Notes: a model not told the origin generated them from the sequence alone. A stretch of DNA of 64,000 nucleotides from Monoglobus sp964617455 (GCA_964617455.1 CAZTYF010000009.1:4452-68451), one strand, 5' to 3'. Positions 6,625-15,748 are shown, counted from the stretch's first letter. A program made the numbers and translations.

Positions 6625-9255
6625 ATGAAAATCAAAAGATTACCGGCGGTGTTTTTGGCGTGGGCATTGGTTTGCCTTATGTTTTCGATCACAAGCGCCG
6701 CAGGGGCGGACAGTGTTACGGTTACCTCCTCGGAGGGGCTGTTTGAGTCGGCTTATGCGGAGTGGACGGCCTCTGCGGGGGCGGAAGGGTATAACGTCTA
6801 TTGCAAATCTGCGGACGGAAGCTCCGTGAAATTGGACGCTCCTCTCATTCGGGAATATCCGGGCTATTTCAGAGCGGACGCTTTGGGGCTCAAAGAGGGC
6901 TCCTACACCCTTAAAATTGTGCCCGTGAAAAACGGGACGGAAGATGAGGCCTCGGCAACGGAGACGGGTTTGCTGAATGTTTCCGCCTATGACAGGAGCG
7001 GGTTCGCGTTTTCGAAAAACTCCCCTGCGGGAAGCGCAAGCGGAGCCTATAACGACGACGGAACCCTGAAAGAGAATGCGGATGTTGTCTATGTGACAAA
7101 CGGTAACAAGGACACGGTCACGATAAACAGGGATCCATCCCAAGGCGTTGGTCTGCCCGAAATTCTCCACTATCGCCAGCAGAAGAAAATCACCAAACCC
7201 TTGGCGGTGCGGCTCATAGGCAAAGTTGAGGATCCGGCGGGCCTTGAGAGGCACACGGTGCAAATTCAGGGCTGGGAACAGAAATCGACGCCTATGGTGT
7301 CCCAAAACCTGACAATTGAGGGCGTGGGCGAGGATGCGACGGTATTCGGCTGGCTCATGTGTCTGAAGCGGATGGTGAATGTGGAAATCCGAAACTTGGG
7401 CGTTATGTATGCGGGGGAAGGGGCGGAGGCCTCATCCGTTGAGATGGACACGGACAACTTTAACATCTGGGTTCACAACTGCGACTTTTTGTATAATGCC
7501 CCGGGCAAGGATGCGGATCAGGCCAAGGGCGACGGAGCTGTGGCCTTCAAGGGAGGTTCAAGCTATATAACCGTGTCCTATAACCATATGTGGGATTTGG
7601 GCAAGAATTTCGTGTCGGGAGGGCCTTGGGAAAACAGCAATATGTACAGCGAGGATGCCCACTACTATGCCACCTACCACCACAACTGGTTTGACCACGG
7701 AGATGCCCGTATGCCCCGCTGCGTTGTGGGTAACAACCATGTGTATAACAACTACTACGACGGGGTCGCCATGTACGGCATAGGTGCGGCCATGAAAACC
7801 TCGGTATTTTCGGAGGGCAACTTATACCGCAATGTGCCTCGGCCCATTATCATAGCATCCCAGGGCAGCGATGTCTATGACAGCAAAACGGACAGCTACG
7901 CTGACGAAGGCACCCTCTCCGGCCAGATGGGGGGCATGGTCAAATCCTGGGGGGATGTGTTTATCACGCCCCAAACAAACTGGTGGCCCTATGGAAAACA
8001 AAAAGACGACGGGGAGTTTGACTGTTATATCGCAAGCTCCAAAGACGAAAAAGTGCCCGATACGGTTAAGGCCAAGAAAGGGGACGCACAAGGCAACGGC
8101 GTATATAACAACTTTGACACGGACCCGAATGTGATGTATGACTATAAAGCGGAAACTGCGGAACAGGCCGTGGAGACGGTGAAAAAATATGCGGGCAGGC
8201 TTGGCGGAGGCGACTTTGAATGGACCTTTGACAATGAGGTTGACGATGCCCACCATGGCATAAACCAAGGCCTCCTCGACAAGATTGTGAACTACGAATC
8301 CCAAATCCTGTCGGTGGGCGGAGATTTGCCCCTTGTTCCTCCGGAGCCTGAGGCCACCGCCACACCGGAGGCGGAAGAGAGCCCAGATCCCAACGCCACG
8401 GCCAAACCCACAAATGCGCCGATACCGCCTCCGGAGGGCAATGTGAAGCCCATACCCATCGGGACGGACAGTTTTGCCAAAGACTGGAACGGAGGACAGC
8501 CCATGTCCAAGGGTGATGTATCCGCCGACGGATATGTGGGCTGCTATAAGGGAAACAAAAACGGATACAAAGACAATGCCTTTGGTGCGGGAGGCGTGAC
8601 GGCAACCCGAGGCTATCAGGCAAAGAGCGTGGATTCCCGTTCGTTTTATATAATCCCGGAGAGAGAGTGCCTTGTGACAGTCTATTTCTACTCAAACGGC
8701 ACAAACACTTTGGGACTGCACTTAGATCCCTCGGGTGAACCGAATGCGATATACACCCCGGACAAGGGGGGCGGGGACTATGCCTTCACCTATCACTTTG
8801 AGGCGCCCGGCTCCGCCCTGTACATTTCGGGGCCCTTGGGAGACATAAACATAGCGGGTGTTTCGATTCGGGAGGCGCCCAACGCCCCCGGTCCGGAGGC
8901 CTCAACCGTGCCCACGGCGGAACCCGTGCCCACGGCGGAACCCACGCCAACGACAGAGCCCGCTCCCACAGGGGAGCCTCAAGCTTCGGGATACCGCATA
9001 GAGAGCACAAAGGATACCGAGACGGGCCTGAATGTCAAGGTTGAATACTTGGGTTCAAACCCGCCGCAGGCCAAATTGGTGGGCGCAAAATACTACGGAG
9101 GTGTGATGACGGGAGCCTATATGTGCGACATACAGGGCGCCGGGGAGTATGATTTGCCGGGCCTTGTCTCGGGAGACGGGGAGACCTGCACCCTGTATAT
9201 ATGGGACAACCTTGAAAATACGAAGCCCCTTTGCGAAAAATATGAAAAAAAGTAA
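6625..9255 (+). CDS. Secreted pectate lyase, polysaccharide lyase family 1, with C-terminal accessory domains
   Basis: Cleaves polygalacturonate by Ca2+-dependent beta-elimination outside the cell. A signal peptide covers about residues 1-27 (KIKRL, a hydrophobic core, then SAAGA). A fibronectin-like segment (about 30-120) precedes the parallel beta-helix, which shows EDAHYYATYHHNWFDHG (from about 343) and ARMPRC (about 361-366) with the arginines expected for catalysis in PL1, then a string of Asn-rich turns (NNHVYNNYYDG). A Pro/Thr/Glu-rich linker (about 575-610) leads to a possible carbohydrate-binding module; a second linker with PTAEP repeats (about 755-785) leads to a roughly 90-residue C-terminal domain I do not recognise. 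At 876 residues it is far longer than a single-domain PL1. No SLH or dockerin is visible. GGAGG precedes the ATG. Confidence 0.92.
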   Translation: MKIKRLPAVFLAWALVCLMFSITSAAGADSVTVTSSEGLFESAYAEWTASAGAEGYNVYCKSADGSSVKLDAPLIREYPGYFRADALGLKEGSYTLKIVPVKNGTEDEASATETGLLNVSAYDRSGFAFSKNSPAGSASGAYNDDGTLKENADVVYVTNGNKDTVTINRDPSQGVGLPEILHYRQQKKITKPLAVRLIGKVEDPAGLERHTVQIQGWEQKSTPMVSQNLTIEGVGEDATVFGWLMCLKRMVNVEIRNLGVMYAGEGAEASSVEMDTDNFNIWVHNCDFLYNAPGKDADQAKGDGAVAFKGGSSYITVSYNHMWDLGKNFVSGGPWENSNMYSEDAHYYATYHHNWFDHGDARMPRCVVGNNHVYNNYYDGVAMYGIGAAMKTSVFSEGNLYRNVPRPIIIASQGSDVYDSKTDSYADEGTLSGQMGGMVKSWGDVFITPQTNWWPYGKQKDDGEFDCYIASSKDEKVPDTVKAKKGDAQGNGVYNNFDTDPNVMYDYKAETAEQAVETVKKYAGRLGGGDFEWTFDNEVDDAHHGINQGLLDKIVNYESQILSVGGDLPLVPPEPEATATPEAEESPDPNATAKPTNAPIPPPEGNVKPIPIGTDSFAKDWNGGQPMSKGDVSADGYVGCYKGNKNGYKDNAFGAGGVTATRGYQAKSVDSRSFYIIPERECLVTVYFYSNGTNTLGLHLDPSGEPNAIYTPDKGGGDYAFTYHFEAPGSALYISGPLGDINIAGVSIREAPNAPGPEASTVPTAEPVPTAEPTPTTEPAPTGEPQASGYRIESTKDTETGLNVKVEYLGSNPPQAKLVGAKYYGGVMTGAYMCDIQGAGEYDLPGLVSGDGETCTLYIWDNLENTKPLCEKYEKK

Positions 9256-9285
9256 GTCAAATTGATTTCTTCCCAAAATGCAAAC

Positions 9286-9320
9286 GGTCCCGACTTTTGT
9301 CTGGATCGGCTTTTTTATTT
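9286..9320 (+). terminator. Terminator of the pectate lyase gene
   Basis: GGTCCCGAC (9286-9294 region) pairs with GTCTGGATC-type arm (one mismatch, one G-T) across a short T-rich loop, followed by GGCTTTTTTATTT. It lies 30 bases after the stop codon, between convergent genes. Confidence 0.6.
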
Positions 9321-9326
9321 CAATCT

Positions 9327-10241
9327 TTAAAAGTTCCGTTTTCTCAATATATCCAAGACTCTTTGAAAATAGTCGGGCAATTCGCAGGTAAACTCCATAT
9401 ACCTGTTTTCGGTGGGGTGGATGAATCCCAGTTTATAGGCGCAGAGGAGCTGGCCTTTCAGATTGAATTCCTCTTTTTTGACTCCATAGGTCTTGTCCCC
9501 CACAATGGGGTGGCCCGAGTTCGACATATGCACCCGTATTTGGTGAGTCCTGCCGGTTTCCAAGACGCACTCCGTGAGGGTGTATTTGGGAAATCTTTCA
9601 AGGACATTATAGCGGGTTACGGCCTCACGGGAGTTTCTGTAGGTGACTGCCATTTTTTTCCGCTCCGTGGGGTGGCGGCCTATGGGTGCGTTTATACTGC
9701 CCTTATCGGACTTTATAACTCCATGGACCAGCGCCTTATATGCCCTGGTGAGGCTGTGTTCCTTTATTTGCAGGGACAGTTTTCGGTGGGCCTCGTCGGT
9801 TTTGGCCACCATCAAAAGGCCGGAGGTGTCTTTGTCGATTCGGTGGAGTATGCCGGGCCGCTTCTCTCCGTTTATACCTGACAAATCGCTGCCGCACCGA
9901 TAGAGGAGAGCGTTCACCAAGGTTCCTGAGTAATTCCCCGGGGCGGGATGGACCACCATGCCTTGGGGCTTGTTTACGATAAGCATGGCCTCGTCTTCAT
10001 AGACAATATCAAGGGGTATGTCCTCCGCCTTTATTTCGACTTCCTTCGGATCGGGGAGGATAACGACTATCTCATCCCCCGGCTTGGCCTTTCGGTTGGG
10101 TTTGGATATTTCGCCGTTTACGGTCACGCTGCCGCCTTCAATCAATTTCTTTATATAGGAGCGGGTGATGCCGGGGAGTGCTTCCGTCACCGCTTTGTCG
10201 AGCCTGTCGGGTTCGGACACATTGATAACCTTAGTTTCCAT
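9327..10241 (-). CDS. RluA-family 23S rRNA pseudouridine synthase (RluD type)
   Basis: Isomerises uridine to pseudouridine in structured RNA, probably in 23S rRNA. An N-terminal S4 RNA-binding domain (about residues 10-70, with KKLIEGGSVTVNG) precedes the catalytic domain, whose HRIDKDTSG motif at 133-141 carries the catalytic aspartate. 304 residues, normal for the RluD/YlyB group. ATG has a CGGAGG site. It overlaps lspA by 11 bases, the same arrangement as lspA-ylyB in Bacillus, which supports an ylyB-like orthologue; the exact target uridines cannot be told. Confidence 0.9.
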   Translation of the reverse strand: METKVINVSEPDRLDKAVTEALPGITRSYIKKLIEGGSVTVNGEISKPNRKAKPGDEIVVILPDPKEVEIKAEDIPLDIVYEDEAMLIVNKPQGMVVHPAPGNYSGTLVNALLYRCGSDLSGINGEKRPGILHRIDKDTSGLLMVAKTDEAHRKLSLQIKEHSLTRAYKALVHGVIKSDKGSINAPIGRHPTERKKMAVTYRNSREAVTRYNVLERFPKYTLTECVLETGRTHQIRVHMSNSGHPIVGDKTYGVKKEEFNLKGQLLCAYKLGFIHPTENRYMEFTCELPDYFQRVLDILRKRNF

Positions 10242-10713
10242 TCCTGCCTCCGCCCTTCGGCTTTTCGGGTTTTTCTCCGCCGACGAATAAGAAGTGAATC
10301 ACAAGAGCCGCCGCTCCCACACACACCGCAACATCCGCCACATTGAACACGGGAAAGTTGATGAGTCTGAAATCAAAAAAATCGACCACATAGCCTTTTG
10401 TGATTCTGTCAAGCATATTGCCCAAAGAGCCGAAAATCACCAAGGCGGTTCCGAGTTTCAGCCAATTGTCCCGCTTGGGGGCTCTTATGAAATATATAAA
10501 AAGCAATACAAGAATAACAACGGATAATGTTATAAACACTATCCGTTTGTTCTCAAGCATACCGAAAGCTATGCCCGTATTTTCCACATAGGTCAGATGA
10601 AAGACGCCGGGGATGAGGGGAATGCCCTCTCCCCCCGCCAATGCCGCATATGCCCAATGTTTTGTTATTATATCAAGAATCAAAACGGCGATTCCGATTA
10701 TTATATAAAGCAT
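10231..10713 (-). CDS. lspA: Lipoprotein signal peptidase (signal peptidase II)
   Basis: Membrane aspartyl protease that removes signal peptides from prolipoproteins after lipidation. Four hydrophobic helices are visible, with NTGIAFG (about 45-51), GNMLDR (about 98-103), VVDFFDF containing catalytic Asp111, and FNVADV containing catalytic Asp127. 160 residues, normal length. Start has an AAGGA site. It is the second last gene of the division/envelope operon and overlaps the pseudouridine synthase gene. Its substrates include the amino-acid-binding lipoprotein further along the window. Confidence 0.95.
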   Translation of the reverse strand: MLYIIIGIAVLILDIITKHWAYAALAGGEGIPLIPGVFHLTYVENTGIAFGMLENKRIVFITLSVVILVLLFIYFIRAPKRDNWLKLGTALVIFGSLGNMLDRITKGYVVDFFDFRLINFPVFNVADVAVCVGAAALVIHFLFVGGEKPEKPKGGGRNGN

Positions 10714-10725
10714 ATACCCGTCCTT

Positions 10726-11370
10726 TTATTTATCTATGACATATTCTCCCTTTTCGTTGAGTTTTATCTTTGGCAGCTCCTGGGTTGCCTTTTCAAGGGC
10801 CGCAACCACTCTTTGATTTGCGGTTTGCTCCTCCTCTTCGGGCATATCGGGGATGTCGTTTATCTCGTTTTTTATTACCTCCACAGCTTGGGCGCTTGAG
10901 CGGATTTCCGAATCCGCCTCGGTGTTCACTCCCGAGTAGTCCTTGATAATCTCCAATTGGGAATTGAGCAGGGTCACGACTTTGGCCCGAAAAACCTCAA
11001 CGCTCCGCTTCATTTCTTCGTATCTTTGGTTTATCTCGGCCACCTCTTTCGCAGCCCGATTGATTATCTCGGCGGCCTTGGTCTCCGCATCACGAATGAT
11101 GACTTGGGCCTGGTCTTGGGCATTTGTTTTTATGTCATCCCCTGCGCCCTTTGCAACGGTTAGGGCGTTTTTGAGGGTATCCTCCATGGCCTTGTATTGC
11201 TTTACGGCGTCGCTGAGCATTCCTATTCTGTCCATGGCGGACAAATTCTCCCGATAGATTTTGTCATAGCTGAGGGCCACTTCCTTCATAAAGTTATTGA
11301 CCTCGGATATGCTGTAGCCCCGCATTTCTTTTTTGAATTCTTTGTTTTCTATATCTTCAGGTGTTATCAT
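10726..11370 (-). CDS. divIVA: DivIVA-domain cell division protein
   Basis: A 214-residue coiled-coil protein that binds curved membrane at poles and septa and guides division-site placement. The N-terminus (TPEDIENKEFKKEMRGYSISEVNNFM, given here as overlapping fragments TPEDIENKEF and RGYSISEVNNFM) is the conserved lipid-binding DivIVA domain, followed by long charged heptads to about residue 150 and an acidic tail. Its position downstream of sepF and ylmH is the standard Gram-positive arrangement. GGGGGG ribosome site ahead of the ATG. Confident family assignment; the partner proteins in this organism are not known. Confidence 0.93.
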   Translation of the reverse strand: MITPEDIENKEFKKEMRGYSISEVNNFMKEVALSYDKIYRENLSAMDRIGMLSDAVKQYKAMEDTLKNALTVAKGAGDDIKTNAQDQAQVIIRDAETKAAEIINRAAKEVAEINQRYEEMKRSVEVFRAKVVTLLNSQLEIIKDYSGVNTEADSEIRSSAQAVEVIKNEINDIPDMPEEEEQTANQRVVAALEKATQELPKIKLNEKGEYVIDK

Positions 11371-11402
11371 GGTATCCCCCCTACGGTTTTCCGTGTTTCC
11401 GT

Positions 11403-12149
11403 TTAAATATATTTATCGATTATGACGCTTATGCGCCCTTTTCGGGTGGTGCCACCCACTTGGGAAAGTTTGAATCTGCCAAAGCCTTTGATTGAAAGTA
11501 TGTCTCCCTCTTCCACCGGCTCCGAGACGCTTTTGCAAATCTCAAAATTGAGCTTCACATCTTCGGCCCTAATCAAATCCGCGGCTCTTCCCCGGGATAT
11601 TCTCGCTCCGGCGGACACAATGCAGTCAAGCCTGAGACTTGATACGGTGGAGGCACGGGGCTCTGTGGGCTTTTTCGGGATATTCACCTCCGACAGACTC
11701 CGCTTTGAGATTTTCACACCCCGACGGCCCACTTTAATCAGGTTTTCTTTTATATAGCCATACATGGCGGGTCTTATAAAAATCAAACACCTGCCCTCCA
11801 TGGGGGCAATGTCGCCGATATTTTCCCGCTTTATTCCCAGGCCCATAAGGCTGCCGAGGAAATCCCGATGGGACAATTCCCCCGTGTGGGTTATTTCAAG
11901 GACGGTTATTATCTCCTCATAGTCGGGCTCAAGGTATTCGGGCCCGCAGATAAACATCCGCCGCTCTGCCTCGGGATAGCCTCCGAAAAACTCGTATTTG
12001 ACGTCCGGAAGCACGGCACCCCTTATCTCCCTTTCAATCAGCCTCTGCTCCCCCGGGTCCAAAAAGCCCAAAGATTTGACCGAATAATGCCTATCGCAAA
12101 GGATAAGGGTGTCTAAGGCTTTTTTCGCAATGAGCTTGTCGGTTTCCAA
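11403..12149 (-). CDS. ylmH: YlmH-type RNA-binding protein with S4 domain
   Basis: A 248-residue protein with a C-terminal S4 RNA-binding domain (about 175-240: LRLDCIVSAGARISRGRAA then ADLIRAEDVKLN). YlmH homologues bind ribosomes and have been connected with rescue of stalled large subunits and with division. The only plausible start is TTG at 12149, five bases after the sepF stop, with no clear ribosome site; translation is probably coupled to sepF. The N-terminal half matches the YlmH pattern of a compact alpha/beta domain. Confidence 0.88.
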   Translation of the reverse strand: METDKLIAKKALDTLILCDRHYSVKSLGFLDPGEQRLIEREIRGAVLPDVKYEFFGGYPEAERRMFICGPEYLEPDYEEIITVLEITHTGELSHRDFLGSLMGLGIKRENIGDIAPMEGRCLIFIRPAMYGYIKENLIKVGRRGVKISKRSLSEVNIPKKPTEPRASTVSSLRLDCIVSAGARISRGRAADLIRAEDVKLNFEICKSVSEPVEEGDILSIKGFGRFKLSQVGGTTRKGRISVIIDKYI

Positions 12150-12154
12150 GTCAA

Positions 12155-12607
12155 TCAGCGGCCGTAGCGGAACTCTTCCGCAGGCTCCTCTTCAACTCCC
12201 ACATTCCAGGGGGTTATCAGAAAGATCTGGTTTGCGACTTTTCTGATATCCCCGTCCAAGGCATAGACGGCTCCGCTCAAAAAGTCCACAATCCTGCGGG
12301 TGACTGCCTTGTCGACCCGCTCCAAATTAACTACAATGGGCTTTCTCTCTTTGAGATGGTTGGCGATCTCCCGAGACTCCTCAAAATCCCCCGGCTGCAT
12401 AATGACAAGCTTCATCTGAGGCGCATCCTCAAATCTGCTGGTACGGGAATTTCGAGACGACGTCCTGCGGCTGGGCATATAGCTCTCGTTGGGTTCGGAC
12501 TCGTCATAGGCGTCATTGCGATAGTCGTCGTAGTTTTCTTCCTCTTCGTAGTCGTCCCCCACATCAACGCCCATCATACTGTATATTTTGTTCATTATGT
12601 TTCCCAT
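12155..12607 (-). CDS. sepF: SepF-family division protein
   Basis: FtsZ-binding protein that tethers and bundles FtsZ filaments at the membrane. 150 residues: an N-terminal amphipathic membrane-binding segment (NKIYSMMGV), an acidic Tyr/Asp-rich linker (about 15-60), and the conserved SepF core with KPIVVNLERVD and RRIVDFLSGAVYALDG near residues 85-125. ATG has an AGGAGG site eight bases ahead. Neighbours yggS and ylmH give the classic ylm order. Confidence 0.93.
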   Translation of the reverse strand: MGNIMNKIYSMMGVDVGDDYEEEENYDDYRNDAYDESEPNESYMPSRRTSSRNSRTSRFEDAPQMKLVIMQPGDFEESREIANHLKERKPIVVNLERVDKAVTRRIVDFLSGAVYALDGDIRKVANQIFLITPWNVGVEEEPAEEFRYGR

Positions 12608-12665
12608 AGTCTTATCCTCCTATGCAATCACTGATTTGTATATTTGAATTAATAACTTATCGAAT

Positions 12666-13340
12666 TCATTTCGTGCCATAGTCCCTGGCACCGAATATGG
12701 CCGTTCCCACACGGACCATTGTGGCGCCGCATTCTATGGCCTCTTTGTAGTCATGGCTCATACCCATGGAAAGCTCCCTCAGACCGAATTTCTCTCCCAA
12801 AACCCTAAGCTTCGAAAAGACGGCTCGGTTTTCATCCTGGGTATTCCCCAAGGCGGATATCGTCATAAGCCCGATTGGATTTATGCTTTTGAGTTTTGCC
12901 AAATCCTCAAGCAATCCCCCGAGTTCCCCCGGGACTATGCCTGACTTGGTCTCCTCTCCGGTTATGTTGACCTGAATCAAAACATCCTGGACAATTCCCA
13001 AAACTCCCGCCCGTTTCTCAATCTCTTGGGCCAGGGGCAGGCTGTCCACGGAATGAATGAGTGCGCATTTGCCCACAATGTGGCGGACCTTGTTCCGCTG
13101 GAGGGTACCTATCTGATGCCAGCGCAGATTGGGCAGCTCCGCCTGCTTTGAGACCAACTCCTGGGGCCTGTTTTCGCCGAAATCCATGGCTCCCGCCTCG
13201 GCGGCTTCTTTGACATACTCTATGGGTTTGGTTTTCGACACTGCAATCAGCCGAACATCCCGTGGATTTCTTCCGCAATCCCGAGCGATTTTTTCGACAT
13301 CTCTGAGAACATTTTGATAGTTTGATTTTATATCAGTCAT
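12666..13340 (-). CDS. yggS: YggS/PROSC-family PLP-binding protein
   Basis: A single-domain alanine-racemase-like TIM barrel that binds pyridoxal phosphate and acts in PLP homeostasis. Visible are VRLIAVSKTKP, containing the PLP lysine (near residue 36), DFGENRPQEL, HQIGTLQRNK, and the C-terminal MGMSHDYKEAIECGATMVRVGTAIFG split over residues about 193-218. I place the start at ATG 13340, not GTG 13346, because GGTGGG stands at proper distance. 224 residues, normal length. Member of the sepF-divIVA operon as in other Gram-positives. Confidence 0.93.
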   Translation of the reverse strand: MTDIKSNYQNVLRDVEKIARDCGRNPRDVRLIAVSKTKPIEYVKEAAEAGAMDFGENRPQELVSKQAELPNLRWHQIGTLQRNKVRHIVGKCALIHSVDSLPLAQEIEKRAGVLGIVQDVLIQVNITGEETKSGIVPGELGGLLEDLAKLKSINPIGLMTISALGNTQDENRAVFSKLRVLGEKFGLRELSMGMSHDYKEAIECGATMVRVGTAIFGARDYGTK

Positions 13341-13364
13341 TTTCACCCACCGATTTCACCGAAT

Positions 13365-14654
13365 CTACTGTCTGACTTTGTCGCCGTCCGATATGCCTTT
13401 TGTGTTTATTATAACCTCATCGTATATCTCAAGATTCACATAATCCTGAACCGCAACGGGCTCGATAATGGCCCACTCCTTATTGTTATAAATCAAATTG
13501 ACCGGTGCGAATTTGGCAACGCCCAGCCGCACCACATACACGCCTTGGTGATCGTCAATCACCCTGAGGGCCTCGGAGGGCACTTTGAAACCCTCGGCAC
13601 TCTCCACGAACAAATCCGCCGAAACCTTGCCTGCGGTGTATATGGAATCCACATAGCTGGTGGTGTAGACCGTGATGGCCACATTTCCGTTCTCCGGCCT
13701 TGAGATATTGTTGACCGTTCCGTATATGACCGAATCGGATAAATCATAAAAGCGCATTTTTATGGTTTGGCCGACCCGAAAATTTTCCGCTTGTTTTTCG
13801 GTTATAACTCCCGAAAAGTACCATTCGTAGTTGTTGATAACCTTGCAGATATTCTCTCCCTCGGTGACCGTCTCGCCGACAGGAACATCGGCGGGCTTTA
13901 AGTCCTTGAGATAGCCGGGAGTCACGCTGTCCAACATGGAGGGATTCAGAGCATCCTCATAGCCGTCAATCTTCGATGAGAAAACACCGGGTGTGGGCGA
14001 ATATACATAGGTGCCGCTGTATTCCCCGGTTGATTCAAGGGACCTAAGCCGCGCCTTGAGCTCCCCCAGCCGCTCCTCGTCGGTTTTCCCTCCCTCGACG
14101 GTTGCCTGCTTTGCGGCAATGTATTCGTCAATGGCCTCTTTTTCCTCGACAATGTCCGAAAATTCGGACCTTCCTCTCTTTTTGTTCAGCTCCCCGACAC
14201 TGTCCGCTATATTGACCTCGATTTTCGCCGAACTGCCCGAAAATACATCGGCGGATATGCGGGAATTTTCGATTTCCGTGATTTTTTTCTGTATATTTCC
14301 TATCTCCTCAATCACCGCCGGGTCAACCGCATTTTGATAAATGGTCGCAAGGGTGGCTCCTTCGATTATTCTGCTCCCTTCCTCCGCCACGCATTCAAAA
14401 TATCCGTTTTGCGGCGATTTGACAAGGGTCTGTTCTCTGAAAATAAACCCGTCCGACGGGATATATTCCTCAATTTTTCCGTTAAGGGCAGTGTAGGTAT
14501 TGACTGTGTCACCCATCCTCAGCAACATCGTTATCAACAGAAAGATAAGGGCAAAGACAAAAATCAGTTTGGGTATGAGGAAAAGCCCCTTTTTCATCGT
14601 TCGCTTCCGTCGGTTGCGCAGTCTTTTATCGGAATTGTCAGTAGTATTAGCCAC
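13365..14654 (-). CDS. HlyD-like membrane adaptor protein (unknown role in ylm cluster)
   Basis: About 429 residues: a short basic cytosolic N-terminus (RRKRTMKKG), one transmembrane helix (about 28-48), then a long extracytoplasmic part that reads like a membrane-fusion/HlyD protein: a lipoyl-like segment near residue 65-100, a coiled-coil region (about 110-200), and beta-rich segments ending with YDEVIINTKGISDGDKVR. The start is GTG at 14654, seven bases after GGAGG; the TTG further upstream has no ribosome site. No transporter or ATPase is adjacent. It is the first gene of the division operon, so a role in envelope biogenesis is an inference only. Confidence 0.75.
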   Translation of the reverse strand: MANTTDNSDKRLRNRRKRTMKKGLFLIPKLIFVFALIFLLITMLLRMGDTVNTYTALNGKIEEYIPSDGFIFREQTLVKSPQNGYFECVAEEGSRIIEGATLATIYQNAVDPAVIEEIGNIQKKITEIENSRISADVFSGSSAKIEVNIADSVGELNKKRGRSEFSDIVEEKEAIDEYIAAKQATVEGGKTDEERLGELKARLRSLESTGEYSGTYVYSPTPGVFSSKIDGYEDALNPSMLDSVTPGYLKDLKPADVPVGETVTEGENICKVINNYEWYFSGVITEKQAENFRVGQTIKMRFYDLSDSVIYGTVNNISRPENGNVAITVYTTSYVDSIYTAGKVSADLFVESAEGFKVPSEALRVIDDHQGVYVVRLGVAKFAPVNLIYNNKEWAIIEPVAVQDYVNLEIYDEVIINTKGISDGDKVRQ

Positions 14655-14729
14655 AAGACTACCTCCAATCAACTAACACTTTAGAACATGCTGTGACAAC
14701 GGGCACAAATCCGCAGTATCACTTATATA

Positions 14730-14758
14730 ATTATATGTCCGGAGCACTTTGTTGTAAA
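14730..14758 (-). promoter_or_regulatory. Promoter of the division/envelope operon
   Basis: Minus strand TTTACA (14758-14753), 17-base spacer, TATAAT (14735-14730), about 70 bases before the GTG start of the HlyD-like gene. Confidence 0.65.
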
Positions 14759-14803
14759 CAATCCGAATAGACTTGTTGGATAAATGTAACTTAATTGTAA
14801 AAT

Positions 14804-14866
14804 AAAAAAGACCTTTTTTCGATATCCGATTCGAACAATCAATCGATAAAAAGGTCTTTTTGATTC
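14804..14866 (-). terminator. Terminator overlapping the end of miaA
   Basis: On the minus strand AAAGACCTTTTT, which encodes the last miaA codons, can pair with AAAAAGGTCTTT (about 14822-14810), followed by a T-rich tail TTTATTTTA. The loop is about 25 bases and contains the miaA stop codon, so the stem uses coding sequence. Confidence 0.7.
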
Positions 14867-15735
14867 ATATCCACCCAAGTGACATTTTTTTCGCCCCTGA
14901 ACCAGGTCATTTGCCGCTTGGCATATCTGCGGGTCTCCCGTTTGATTTTTTCAACCGCTTCGTCCTTTGAAAGCTCCCCCCGAATATATGCGGCCATCTC
15001 CTTATACCCTATGGCCTGCATGGCGGTGGAATCCGTGCGGGCTCCCCTTTCTATGAGGCCTCGGACCTCCTCCTCAAGACCCTCCGCCATCATCATATCA
15101 ACCCTTTGGTTGATTTTCTCATAGAGTTTTTCCCGAGGAAGCCTCAGGCAGTAAATCTTCGCATCATATAGGGGCTCTCCCCTCTGCTCTATGTCCAGTT
15201 CCGACTTGGGCAGTCCCGTGGCATGATAAATTTCAAGAGCTCTTATGACCCGTCTGACATTGTTCGGGTGTATCGCCTCCGCAGACTTCGGGTCCGCCTC
15301 CCTGAGCATTTCATAGACATAATCCCCGCCCTTTTCCGCTGCAAGGCGGTTTAAATATTCCCGATACTCGGAATCGCTCTTCTGTGCGGTGAAGTTGATA
15401 TTGCTCACAACGCTGTCAAAATAGAGGCCCGTGCCGCCGCAGAGGATAGGCAATTTTCCTCGACTCAGGATATCGTCTATGGCCGCCCTCGCCATTTTGA
15501 CGAATTTGGCCACACTAAAATTTTCGTTTATATCAGCCACATCAATCATATGGTGAGGCACACCGCGCATTTCTTCTTTTTGGGGCTTGGCGGTGCCTAT
15601 ATCCATACCCCGATATATCTGCATTGAGTCGCAGGACACAATCTCTCCCTTTTCGGCAAGGGCCAAATCTATGGCGAAAGCCGTCTTTCCCGAGGCGGTG
15701 GGGCCTATAACTCCCGCAATTTTGGGCTTGCTCAT
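14839..15735 (-). CDS. miaA: tRNA dimethylallyltransferase
   Basis: Transfers the dimethylallyl group from DMAPP to N6 of A37 in tRNAs that read UNN codons, the substrate that MiaB (encoded upstream on the same run) then thiomethylates. P-loop GPTASGKTA at about residues 11-19, CDSMQIYRGMDIGTAKP-type motif near 35-50, and GGTGLYFDSVV near 101-111 are diagnostic. 298 residues, normal length. ATG preceded by GAGGAG. Last gene of the miaA-mutL-mutS-ylbF-miaB-prs-pncB series, 13 bases after mutL. Confidence 0.96.
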   Translation of the reverse strand: MSKPKIAGVIGPTASGKTAFAIDLALAEKGEIVSCDSMQIYRGMDIGTAKPQKEEMRGVPHHMIDVADINENFSVAKFVKMARAAIDDILSRGKLPILCGGTGLYFDSVVSNINFTAQKSDSEYREYLNRLAAEKGGDYVYEMLREADPKSAEAIHPNNVRRVIRALEIYHATGLPKSELDIEQRGEPLYDAKIYCLRLPREKLYEKINQRVDMMMAEGLEEEVRGLIERGARTDSTAMQAIGYKEMAAYIRGELSKDEAVEKIKRETRRYAKRQMTWFRGEKNVTWVDMNQKDLFID

Positions 15736-15748
15736 ACCGCTCCTCCCT

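Noticed and set aside
8900..8975. Short direct repeats in the pectate lyase gene as a possible CRISPR or mobile element
   Set aside because: They are codon-level repeats of PTAEP units in a linker; no spacers, no cas genes.
14812..14832. TTCGAATC-like sequence suggesting a tRNA T-arm
   Set aside because: No acceptor, D or anticodon stems nearby; the sequence is the loop of the miaA terminator.
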